DNA of 64,000 nucleotides from an uncultured Clostridium sp. (lineage in GTDB: Bacteria; Bacillota; Clostridia; Lachnospirales; Lachnospiraceae): contig CALAAS010000004.1 of assembly GCA_937885015.1 (NCBI GenBank), positions 1 through 64,000 of the forward strand. Reading direction: 5' to 3'. Within the stretch, counting starts at the first letter, position 1; every line of letters starts with the position of its first letter. Both the position numbers and the translations under genes were made by a program. Shown here in pieces: positions 56,775 through 64,000 of the stretch. Under the pieces are notes generated by a model. The model worked only from the letters and a program-made list of their open reading frames with translations. It was not told the origin of the DNA and searched no databases.

Positions 56775-58406
56775 ATGGGAAAACAGCAGCCCAGTATATT
56801 AAATGAAGTGATTGGCCCCGTGATGCGCGGCCCGTCCAGCTCCCATGTGGCAGGGGCGGCCAGGATCGGACAGCTGATTCGCCAGGCGCTGGAAGGGCAG
56901 GTAGAGCAGGTTACCTGTGATTTTGATGTGAATGGATCACTGGCGGAGTCCCACGACGGCCAGGGAACGGATATGGGCTTTGCCTGCGGTCTTCTGGCTT
57001 TGCCGATGACTGACAGCAGAGTGGGGAATTATGAGGAACTGCTTTCAGAGGCTGGAATTCAGGTGGAATATCGGATTCTCGATTTTGGAGCGGAGCACCC
57101 CAATCATTACCGGATTCATGGACGTTCCGGAACGGGACGAAACGTGGAGGTGGATGCGATTTCCACCGGAGGTGGGATGATGGAGCTGATCCGGCTGGAT
57201 GGTTTTCCCGTTTCCGTGCGGGGAGACTATTTTGAGACTTGCTGTTTTGTGGAGGGAGAGGGATTCGAGAAAGCGGCATTGGAGCGGGCGCTGCGGGAAC
57301 TGCTTCCTGCCTTTGAGTCGGTTTCTGTGTCCGGCATTTCCCAGGAATCCTTTGCGTCGGCCTTTTCTGTGGAGCCGATGGCCTGCATGGACATCCGTAC
57401 TTCCCGTGCCCTTGCGGCGGAGGAAGAGGCGGCCTTAAAAGACCGCTGGAAAATCCGGAAGATGTATCGATTTTCGCCGGTATTACCAACGCGCTCCAGA
57501 GCTTTCTGTCAGGTACCGTTTTTAAGCGCTTCGGAGCTGCTGGCCTATAATAAAGACAGAGGTATGGAGCTGTGGGAGCTGGCTCTGGAATATGAGAGCG
57601 CCAGGGGAACGGATACCGGAGATCGGATTTTCGGTCGAATGGCAGATTTGGCACAGATTATGAAAAACGCTGTAAAGATTGGCCTTGCGGGGACAGATTA
57701 TGCAGACCGGATTTTGCAGGCCCAGGCAAAACAGATAGAAGAGCGAAATGCCAGGCTTTTTCCCTGCGAGCTGATGAACCGGACTATTAAAAATATCACG
57801 GCTCTGATGGAGGCTAAAAGCGCTATGGAGGTTATTGTGGCGGCACCGACGGCCGGCTCCTGCGGCTGTCTTCCGGGAACTTTGCTGGCAGTCCAGGAGA
57901 CGCTGGGACTTCCGGAAGAGGCAGTGGTAAAGGGACTTCTGGCTGCGGGACTGGTGGGCGTATTCTTTACGGAACGCGCTACGTTTGCCGCCGAAGTAGG
58001 CGGCTGCCAGATGGAGTGCGGCGCGGCAGCCGGCATGGCGGCTGCCGGAGCAGCCCAGATGATGGGAGCTTCGGCGGAGGAATGCCTGGATGCGGCATCC
58101 ATGGCTCTCCAGAGCCTGACCGGACTGGTTTGTGATCCGGTGGCAAACCGGGTGGAGGTGCCGTGTCTGAATAAGAATATTACAGCCGGGATGAGTGCCC
58201 TTGCCAGCGCGACCATGGCTATGGCAGGCTTTGACAAGGTAATCCCTTTGGATGAAACCATTGACGCCATGCATGAGATTGGGATGAAACTTCCCCAGGA
58301 ACTGTGCTGCAGTCTGGGAGGATTGGGGAAAACCCCGTCTTCCATGGAAATACGGCGAAGGCTCGAGCAGGGAGAAACGGCTTTCTGCGGAAGCTGCAGC
58401 TGCTGA
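56775..58406 (+). CDS. sdaA: L-serine dehydratase, single-chain form
   Basis: A 543-residue iron-sulfur L-serine ammonia-lyase with the beta part first (IGPVMRGPSSSHVAGAARIGQL; GSLAESHDGQGTDMG) and the alpha part second (IVAAPTAGSCGCLPGTLLAV; AEVGGCQMECGAAAGMAAAG; GLVCDPVANRVEVPCLNKN). It converts L-serine to pyruvate and ammonia with a 4Fe-4S cluster held by cysteines of the alpha part. Many clostridia have two separate subunits, so here they are fused, as in Gram-negative bacteria. The ATG at 56775 follows GGAGGAGAAAAA. A palindrome upstream suggests regulation. Confidence 0.93.
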   Translation: MGKQQPSILNEVIGPVMRGPSSSHVAGAARIGQLIRQALEGQVEQVTCDFDVNGSLAESHDGQGTDMGFACGLLALPMTDSRVGNYEELLSEAGIQVEYRILDFGAEHPNHYRIHGRSGTGRNVEVDAISTGGGMMELIRLDGFPVSVRGDYFETCCFVEGEGFEKAALERALRELLPAFESVSVSGISQESFASAFSVEPMACMDIRTSRALAAEEEAALKDRWKIRKMYRFSPVLPTRSRAFCQVPFLSASELLAYNKDRGMELWELALEYESARGTDTGDRIFGRMADLAQIMKNAVKIGLAGTDYADRILQAQAKQIEERNARLFPCELMNRTIKNITALMEAKSAMEVIVAAPTAGSCGCLPGTLLAVQETLGLPEEAVVKGLLAAGLVGVFFTERATFAAEVGGCQMECGAAAGMAAAGAAQMMGASAEECLDAASMALQSLTGLVCDPVANRVEVPCLNKNITAGMSALASATMAMAGFDKVIPLDETIDAMHEIGMKLPQELCCSLGGLGKTPSSMEIRRRLEQGETAFCGSCSC

Positions 58407-58424
58407 GAGTTTTTTGCAAATGTT

Positions 58425-58451
58425 AAGGCCGCGTCGATTTGGCGCGGCCTT
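58425..58451. terminator. Terminator after the serine dehydratase gene
   Basis: AAGGCCGCG pairs exactly with CGCGGCCTT around a 9-nt loop, with AAAC after it; it lies between convergent genes. Confidence 0.75.
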
Positions 58452-58517
58452 TAAACAAAAACCCGGACAGAGTGTCAGGGGGGTGGCACTTTACCCGGAA
58501 GAATCCAGCATATGGGA

Positions 58518-59267
58518 TTAGCGCCCCAGAGGGCACATGCGGGAAAGACCCAGAAGGTGGCAGGCACCGGCTCCGGAGATGCCGAAAAAGATGACGGGTT
58601 TTCCGATGTCCACATATCGGTCAACGGTGGCATTACAGAAGGTGCTGCTGGTGCAGAGTACCAGATCTGCCCAGTGAAGTACTGCGTCATCATAGGCGTT
58701 CAGGCCGTGTTCTACCAGATGGCCGAATCGTTCCTGTCCTACGTTTTCGGGATTCAGATCCAGAACGCGCAGGTCGAAGGAGCCGGAGAGGGCCTGAAAC
58801 AGAGATGGCTGATATCCGATCAGGGCCAATTTCTTTCCTGCCCACTGATTTCGCAGAGTCTCCAGCATTCGAAGCGCACACTGAGGAGGTTCTTCCCCTT
58901 TGCAGTGTACGGTTCCCTCGATAAGTCCGAGATGGCGCATCACGGCGTTGACAGTGGCAAAAAAAAGTCCCCGGGCATGAGCGTCTTCCAGAATATCCAT
59001 ATCCAGAATGGCGTTCAGGGTCATGGAGCAGGATGCTGGCGCATCGGTAAAGGCCTGTCCAAAGCTGCCCTGGTAGCTGGCCTGAAGCATGACATCTTTT
59101 CCCGTAAGGATCGGATAGTCCTTCCGCTCTGTGATGCCGATGGCCTCCTCTGGACTCAGAGCGCAGCTGATGATGGATACTTCATTTTTATCAATGTTAT
59201 ATTTCTCTAAAACAGCCTGAAATTTTTCTTTTATCTGCCTGTAAATAGCAGCACATTTCTCTGTCAT
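58518..59267 (-). CDS. DUF364 protein (putative heavy-metal chelation family)
   Basis: A 249-residue protein of the DUF364 family, which has a Rossmann-like C-terminal domain (KKLALIGYQPSLFQALSGSFDLRVLDLNPENVGQ; DLVLCTSSTFCNATVDRYVD). Members are found with molybdate or tungstate ABC transporters and are thought to handle the metal or a cofactor. Here it is the last gene of the modABC operon. The start at 59267 (ATG) is 11 bases after AGGAGG; a TTG three codons earlier is possible. Confidence 0.8.
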   Translation of the reverse strand: MTEKCAAIYRQIKEKFQAVLEKYNIDKNEVSIISCALSPEEAIGITERKDYPILTGKDVMLQASYQGSFGQAFTDAPASCSMTLNAILDMDILEDAHARGLFFATVNAVMRHLGLIEGTVHCKGEEPPQCALRMLETLRNQWAGKKLALIGYQPSLFQALSGSFDLRVLDLNPENVGQERFGHLVEHGLNAYDDAVLHWADLVLCTSSTFCNATVDRYVDIGKPVIFFGISGAGACHLLGLSRMCPLGR

Positions 59268-59300
59268 GGTTTTCAATTCCTCCTTGAGTGAATATGAGCG

Positions 59301-60101
59301 TTAATGTGAAAAAACAGGAGTTTCCTGGGGCAGGACTCCCGCAAATGGGATTTCGGCAGCTGAGGTCCTTGTACCCGGAATGCCCAGAAAACGGTTCATT
59401 TCTTCATCTGGCCCGGGGGCGAACAGGGTATCTGGCGTTCGAATTTCCTGCAGTCGCCCATGGGTCATGATGCCGATTCGGTCTGCCAGAAGGTGGGCTT
59501 CATGAAAATCATGGGTGACAAACAGGATTGCACAGGAGAAGCGATGGTGGATTCTCTGGAGCAGGCTGTACAGGGTGTGTTTGGTCATAGGATCCATGGC
59601 GGCGAATGGTTCGTCAAGGATCAGGAGATCCGGGTTTAAAATCAGAGCTCTTGCCAGCGCTGTTCTCTGTTTTTCGCCGCCGCTAAGAACCGTGGGGTAT
59701 TGATTCAGGATGGAGCTGATTCCCATGAGAGACGCCATTTCCAGGACAGTTTGGCGGCGTTCTTCTTTTGGAAGTCTTCTCATTCGGAGTCCGTAGCCGA
59801 TATTTTCCGCGACATTCAGAAACGGGAACAGGCCATAATCCTGATATACAAAGGCAATGCGGCGTTTTGTCAGAGGGATAGAACAGACCGGATCGCCCCG
59901 CAGGAGAATTTGGCCTCTGTCTCCGGGATAATAACCGGCGATGGATTCCAGGAGCAGGGTTTTTCCGCTTCCGGTTTTTCCGAGGAGAGCGAAAATTTCT
60001 CCCGGGTAAACCTGCAGGTTTATGGAGTCCAATCGGAAGCTCCCGCGGGTCAGGGAATAGTCCTGCACAGAAATAACGGGATGTTCGGAACATGATTTCA
60101 T
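59301..60101 (-). CDS. modC: Molybdate/tungstate ABC transporter ATPase
   Basis: A 266-residue ABC ATPase: LLGKTGSGKTLLLESIAGY (Walker A), YQDYGLFPFLNVAENIGYGLRMR (Q loop), TVLSGGEKQRTALARALILNPDLLILDEPFAAMD (signature and Walker B), and VTHDFHEAHLLADRIGIM (H loop). It lacks the ModC C-terminal regulatory domain. Its place after a permease and a binding protein shows an oxyanion importer. It is followed by the DUF364 gene. Confidence 0.9.
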   Translation of the reverse strand: MKSCSEHPVISVQDYSLTRGSFRLDSINLQVYPGEIFALLGKTGSGKTLLLESIAGYYPGDRGQILLRGDPVCSIPLTKRRIAFVYQDYGLFPFLNVAENIGYGLRMRRLPKEERRQTVLEMASLMGISSILNQYPTVLSGGEKQRTALARALILNPDLLILDEPFAAMDPMTKHTLYSLLQRIHHRFSCAILFVTHDFHEAHLLADRIGIMTHGRLQEIRTPDTLFAPGPDEEMNRFLGIPGTRTSAAEIPFAGVLPQETPVFSH

Positions 60102-60153
60102 ATTGGAATACCTCCGGGAACATAAAGTTTTTTCTCAAAGGCCGGTTTGCCCA

Positions 60154-60960
60154 TCAGCGCCGGTCTGTTTTAAAGCGTGCGGAAATCAGGCTGGAGGCAG
60201 CCAGCGCCATACTGGAGATTACCAGCATGATAATGGCAGCCGCCATGGCCATTCCATTTTCTCCGGTGGAGATGGAGAGATAAATACTGCCGGGCAGCGT
60301 TTCTGTTTTCATCCGTGTGACGCCTACCAGCATCAGGGTTGCGCCAAATTCGCCCATGGCCCGGGACCAGGTCAGAATGGCGCAGGTCATAAGAGCAATG
60401 CGGCACTGGGGGAGCAGAATGGTGCGAAACCGCATCCATCGCGAGGCGCCCAGAGTTCCGGCAACAAATTCCAGCCGTGGGTCAAAGGATTCCAGCTCGG
60501 TGCGGAGCAGACGGATGGCAAAGGGCAGATTTACAAAAAGTTGTGCCAGAACAATGCCGTTTTGGTGGAATACCACCGGAAATCCGGCAGTCCGCAGCGC
60601 TTTGCCGACTGGCGAGGAAAAGACGATCAGAAGGCAGAGTCCCAGTACCAGGTAGGGGAGAGACAGCGGGAGTTCGATGAGAACCTGTAGGAACCGCTGC
60701 CCAGGGATTCTCAGGCGTGCCAGCGCATAGGCGCAGGGCATGGCAAGGAGCATGCAGGCGGAAGTAGAGGCCAGAGAAGTCAGAAGACTCAGGCGGATCG
60801 CATGCTGAATCTCCGGAAAACGGAGGGCATCCGCAAGATACGGAATGCCTCCGAGTAAAACGGAAGAAATAGCGGCGGCGAAAAACAGAGCCACCAGCAG
60901 CGTAATGCCGATCGCAGTCCAGTCAAAGGGACTGCCTGTTTGTTTCAATCTGTGCTTCAT
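60154..60960 (-). CDS. modB: Molybdate/tungstate ABC transporter permease
   Basis: A 268-residue permease with about six membrane segments and the ModB-type signature ARSMGEFGATLMLVGVTRMKTETLP (here TWSRAMGEFGATLMLVG), which contacts the ATPase. The N-terminus (DWTAIGITLLVALFFAAAISSVLLGGIPYLADAL) is typical. It starts 17 bases after the binding protein gene in the leftward operon. It could transport molybdate or tungstate; the sequence does not decide. Confidence 0.9.
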   Translation of the reverse strand: MKHRLKQTGSPFDWTAIGITLLVALFFAAAISSVLLGGIPYLADALRFPEIQHAIRLSLLTSLASTSACMLLAMPCAYALARLRIPGQRFLQVLIELPLSLPYLVLGLCLLIVFSSPVGKALRTAGFPVVFHQNGIVLAQLFVNLPFAIRLLRTELESFDPRLEFVAGTLGASRWMRFRTILLPQCRIALMTCAILTWSRAMGEFGATLMLVGVTRMKTETLPGSIYLSISTGENGMAMAAAIIMLVISSMALAASSLISARFKTDRR

Positions 60961-60976
60961 AATCTCTTTAGAAATA

Positions 60977-61837
60977 TCAGTTCAGGATGACATATCCTGC
61001 CTTTGTCCAGATTTCTTTTGCTGTGTCTCCATTTAAAAAGGCCAGGAATTCCTCCAGGGCCTCCGGATCTGCCGAGCAGGTCAGAGAGGCGGCCGGGATC
61101 GTCTTTTCATAGGGTTCCATGTCGGGAGTAGCCACGACTTCCGTCCCTTCGCCTACATTCTCTTTCCACACGATAGCAGCGTCGCACTCGTCCTGCTGCA
61201 ATGCGGTAAAAATAGCGGGAGCCGTAGTGGTACGCGCAACGACATTAACGTTGTTGAGTCCTGCATCGCTGAGAGCTTTGTCTGCGATTTTACCGATGGG
61301 CGTTGCCTTGGAATCGCCGAGAACAACGCGGAGGCCGGGATCGGCCAAATCGGCCAGGCCGGTAATTCCTTTTGGATTTCTAGCCTGGACGGCCAGAACC
61401 GGGATGTGCTTTACCAGGGGCGTGGATTCAGACACCATTTCCTGAACCGGTTTCAATTCATCTTCAGATCCGGCGATGAAAAGATCGCCTTCCTGGGCGG
61501 TGTTGATCTGGGTCTGAATCTGGCCGGCATTGGCGAAGGTAATGGCCATCTCACATCCGGTTTCTTCCTCAAAGGCATCGGCGATTTTCTGGAACGGCTT
61601 TGTCATGCCGGCTCCGCAGAAAATATTAAGGGTGTGGCCTTCCAGAGAAATCGTTTCAGAGGCAGTCTCTGTTTCGTCGGTTTGGGCATCGGTGGCTCCA
61701 TCGGCTGCGCTGTCCGAAAGGGGGGCCGATTGGGAGACGTCAGCCTCTGCAGAAGTCTGGCTGGCGGCCTGGCTGCTGCAGGCAGTAAGAGCAGCCGCTG
61801 CCAGAAGGGCAGTTAACAGTGATACTACTTTTTTCAT
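60977..61837 (-). CDS. modA: Molybdate/tungstate-binding lipoprotein
   Basis: A 286-residue substrate-binding protein with a lipoprotein signal (VVSLLTALLAAAALTACSS, lipobox Cys20). An acidic low-complexity linker (residues 25-65) is followed by the ModA fold: LNIFCGAGMTKPFQKIADAFEEETGCEMAITFANAG, QEGDLFIAGSEDEL, VVLGDSKATPIGKIADKAL and a DECDAAIVWKENV stretch. It captures the oxyanion outside the membrane. The CGAG-type first loop and GDLFIAGSED fit the group that binds tungstate or molybdate. It starts the operon. Confidence 0.9.
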   Translation of the reverse strand: MKKVVSLLTALLAAAALTACSSQAASQTSAEADVSQSAPLSDSAADGATDAQTDETETASETISLEGHTLNIFCGAGMTKPFQKIADAFEEETGCEMAITFANAGQIQTQINTAQEGDLFIAGSEDELKPVQEMVSESTPLVKHIPVLAVQARNPKGITGLADLADPGLRVVLGDSKATPIGKIADKALSDAGLNNVNVVARTTTAPAIFTALQQDECDAAIVWKENVGEGTEVVATPDMEPYEKTIPAASLTCSADPEALEEFLAFLNGDTAKEIWTKAGYVILN

Positions 61838-61857
61838 AAAACATCCTCCTTAAAAAC

Positions 61858-61920
61858 GTTATTTTTCATGAAAAATAACAATATTATACCTACTATATAA
61901 CGGGAAAATCATATTGTCAA
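61858..61920 (-). promoter_or_regulatory. Promoter and 22-bp palindromic operator of modABC
   Basis: Leftward TTGACA (61915-61920) and TATAGT (61892-61897) are 17 bp apart. Downstream lies a perfect 22-bp palindrome (61858-61879) made of GTTATTTTTCA and its mirror image, just before the AAGGAGG of modA. Its arms (GTTAT, ATAAC) recall ModE operators, but the regulator gene is not in view. Confidence 0.65.
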
Positions 61921-62211
61921 TTCTATTTTTTTGCTGGTTTCTTTTTATGTGAAATAACAGTGAGATTTTTTGGCGGCATTTTTGTGCAGAATACCGATTT
62001 TTATGAAAAAGGAAGTTTTGCGAAAAAAAATAAAAGAATCCTCTTTCTTTTTATGGCGCTTTGGTGTATGCTTATAAGCGTCACAAGAAAATACTATATA
62101 TTGTGTCATAAAAAACGAGAAATCAATATTTGGTACAAATGTTGGTTTTGAAAGAATATTTGCAATATGGCGCTTTTTTTTGCCAAATGGGGAATAAAGA
62201 GAGGGAATGGG
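61921..62211. other. Gap between modA and nrdD
   Basis: About 290 bp with no gene. It holds the nrdD control region with the NrdR-type boxes near 62091-62136. Confidence 0.5.
62091..62136 (+). promoter_or_regulatory. NrdR-type boxes upstream of nrdD
   Basis: ATACTATATATTGTGT (62091-62106) matches the NrdR box consensus ACACWATATATWGTGT at 15 of 16 positions. A weaker second box (AATCAATATTTGGTAC, 62121-62136, about 10 matches) starts 30 bp later, near the three-helical-turn spacing seen at NrdR-controlled genes. NrdR represses ribonucleotide reductase genes. Confidence 0.7.
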
Positions 62212-64000
62212 ATGGAAGTTACGACAAATGTAATAAAACGAAACGGAGAAGAAGTACATTTTGACCAGAGTAAGATTGTTAATGCAATTACGAAGGCGAA
62301 TGATGGTGTAGAGCGGATTCATCAGATGAATCCATATCAGATTCAGGCGATTGCGGACACAATTGCGGCCCGGGTACAGGAGATGACCCATGCGGTCAAC
62401 GTGGAGGATATTCAGGACATGGTGGAGACCAGCATCATGGAGATGCGTGGGTACGAGGTGGCCCAGAAGTATGTCCGGTATCGCTACAAGAGAGAATTAA
62501 AGCGCAAGTCCAACACCACGGACAATGGGATTCTGGCGCTTCTGGAACATATTAACGAAGAGGTAAACCAGGAAAATTCCAATAAAAACCCGATTATCAA
62601 TTCTACTCAGCGTGATTATATGGCCGGAGAGGTCAGCAAGGATCTGTCCCGGCGCGTGCTGCTTCCGGAGGAAATTGTACGGGCTCATGAAGAGGGCATC
62701 ATTCATTTCCATGATTCAGATTATTTTGCCCAGAAGGAGCACAACTGTGATCTGATTAACCTGGAGGATATGCTGCAGAATGGAACGGTAATCAGTGAGA
62801 CGATGATTGAAAAGCCCCACAGCTTTTTTACGGCCTGTAATGTGACGACGCAGATTGTGGCGCAGGTAGCCAGCAATCAGTATGGCGGACAGTCCTTTAC
62901 ATTGGCGCATCTGGCTCCTTTTGTGGATATCAGTCGCCAGAAAATCCGGAAAAATGTGACCGAGGAGCGCCGCGAATGCGGAGAGAGCCTGGATGAGGAG
63001 ATCATTACCAGAGTGACGGAGCGCCGTCTGAGGGAAGAGATTAAGAGCGGAATCCAGACCATCCAGTATCAGCTGATTACGTTGATGACCTGCAACGGCC
63101 AAGCGCCCTTTGTAACGGTATTTATGTATCTGGACGAGGTGGAAGAGGGGCGGACGAGAGATGATCTGGCCATGATTATAGAAGAAGTGCTGATTCAGCG
63201 GATGCAGGGAGTGAAAAATGAGAAAGGTGTCTGGATCACACCGGCATTCCCCAAGCTGATTTACGTGCTGGATGAAGATAATATCACGGAGGGGTCCAAG
63301 TATTGGGATCTGACAGTGCTTGCGGCAAAGTGTACCGCCAAGCGCCTGGTTCCGGATTATATTTCTGCGAAAATCATGAAAGAACTGAAAAATGGAGAAG
63401 TATATCCTTGTATGGGATGCCGCTCTTTCCTGACCGTGGAAGAATCGGAAAAGCTTCCCAATGGGAAACATAAGTTTTATGGACGCTTTAATCAGGGGGT
63501 TGTAACAATCAATCTGGTGGATGTGGCCTGTTCTTCGGAGGGCGACATGGACCGATTCTGGGAGATTCTGGATGAACGTCTGGAGCTGTGTCATCGGGCA
63601 CTGCGCTGCCGTCATGAGCGCCTTCTTGGAACCATTTCCGATGTGGCGCCGATTCTCTGGCAGAACGGCGCGCTGGCCCGTTTGAAAAAGGGAGAGACGA
63701 TTGATAAACTTTTATATAACGGATATTCCACCATCTCTCTTGGATATGCGGGACTTTATGAGATGTGTATGCGGATGCTGGGGAAATCCCACACAGATCC
63801 GGAGGCGAAACCCTTTGCCCTGAAGGTTATGCAGCGCCTGAACGATAAATGCAGAGAGTGGAAAGAGGCAGAGCATATCAGTTATTCGGTGTATGGGACA
63901 CCCATGGAGTCCACCACGTACAAATTTGCAAAATGTCTGCAGAAGCGGTTTGGCATCATTCCCGGGGTTACGGATAAGAATTATATTACCAACAGCTACC
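62212..64000 (+). CDS. nrdD: Anaerobic ribonucleoside-triphosphate reductase (partial)
   Basis: The first 596 codons of class III ribonucleotide reductase; the gene runs off the window end. Residues 1-95 are an ATP-cone allosteric domain (VTTNVIKRNGEEVHFDQSKIVNAITKA). The catalytic domain follows, with HNCDLINLEDML, a QSFTLAHLAPFV stretch, the CMGCRSFLT motif and PEAKPFALKVMQRLNDKCREW. It makes deoxynucleotides without oxygen, using a glycyl radical at its C-terminus (not in view) and the activase NrdG. The start ATG follows GAGAGGGAATGGG. NrdR boxes lie upstream. Confidence 0.95.
   Translation, partial: MEVTTNVIKRNGEEVHFDQSKIVNAITKANDGVERIHQMNPYQIQAIADTIAARVQEMTHAVNVEDIQDMVETSIMEMRGYEVAQKYVRYRYKRELKRKSNTTDNGILALLEHINEEVNQENSNKNPIINSTQRDYMAGEVSKDLSRRVLLPEEIVRAHEEGIIHFHDSDYFAQKEHNCDLINLEDMLQNGTVISETMIEKPHSFFTACNVTTQIVAQVASNQYGGQSFTLAHLAPFVDISRQKIRKNVTEERRECGESLDEEIITRVTERRLREEIKSGIQTIQYQLITLMTCNGQAPFVTVFMYLDEVEEGRTRDDLAMIIEEVLIQRMQGVKNEKGVWITPAFPKLIYVLDEDNITEGSKYWDLTVLAAKCTAKRLVPDYISAKIMKELKNGEVYPCMGCRSFLTVEESEKLPNGKHKFYGRFNQGVVTINLVDVACSSEGDMDRFWEILDERLELCHRALRCRHERLLGTISDVAPILWQNGALARLKKGETIDKLLYNGYSTISLGYAGLYEMCMRMLGKSHTDPEAKPFALKVMQRLNDKCREWKEAEHISYSVYGTPMESTTYKFAKCLQKRFGIIPGVTDKNYITNSY

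Noticed and set aside
1..64000. CRISPR arrays or insertion sequences
   Set aside because: No regularly spaced short repeats and no transposase genes with terminal repeats were seen in the window.

Overview
The window looks like part of the chromosome of an anaerobic, low-to-mid-GC Bacillota, most likely a gut Lachnospiraceae relative. Grounds: an anaerobic class III ribonucleotide reductase, a glycyl-radical enzyme with its activase, a one-chain L-serine dehydratase of the 4Fe-4S type, a DegV protein, a Tad locus of the clostridial kind (Flp1-like pilin, DUF5702, FHA/DUF6382 proteins), and strong AGGAGG ribosome-binding sites throughout. The species cannot be named from this sequence alone.

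Bases 1-13737 are the right-hand part of a prophage with a contractile (myovirus, P2/Mu-like) tail. Tape measure, LysM tail protein, hub gpD, spike gpV, gpU, gpW/gp25, gpJ, gpI and tail fibre run in order. The fibre gene is the target of a diversity-generating retroelement (DGR): a 107-bp variable repeat (VR) at its 3' end, a 107-bp template repeat (TR) 265 bp downstream, a structured leader, and a reverse transcriptase gene. Eleven of 13 VR/TR differences fall on template adenines. No Avd-type accessory gene is visible. Holin and a two-enzyme endolysin follow, then a cluster of small leftward genes.

The prophage ends at about 13738, inside a tadA/cpaF-type pilus ATPase gene, of which only the C-terminal third remains. 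Bases 13738-21667 are the rest of the tad operon: TadB, TadC-like, Flp1-like pilin, DUF5702 protein, two TadE-like proteins, prepilin peptidase and an FHA protein. In this lysogen the pilus ATPase is split.

Bases 21.8-29.9 kb hold housekeeping genes: rhomboid protease, HIT protein, sigma factor, murG, TSCPD protein, mtnN, pgi, flavoprotein. Bases 30.3-33.5 kb hold a metal efflux P-type ATPase with a separate HMA protein behind an ArsR/SmtB-like operator, and an AbrB/RelE-type toxin-antitoxin pair. Bases 33.5-39.8 kb hold a DegV gene and a GntR-regulated peptide-catabolism operon (M29 aminopeptidase, AbgT transporter, aminopeptidase P). Bases 40.0-47.5 kb hold two iron-dependent alcohol dehydrogenases flanking a LuxR regulator, a glycyl-radical activase and a glycyl-radical enzyme of diol-dehydratase/C-S-lyase type.

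Bases 47.7-58.4 kb hold an exonuclease, an unusual fusion of a DUF1461/Lit-like membrane domain to a D,D-carboxypeptidase, a HAD phosphatase, an Lsa-type ABC-F gene behind a transcription attenuator, an SH3 membrane protein, trmB, thioredoxin, tRNA-Lys and L-serine dehydratase. From 58.5 kb a leftward molybdate/tungstate ABC operon (modABC plus DUF364) lies divergent to nrdD, which has NrdR-type boxes upstream and runs off the window end.
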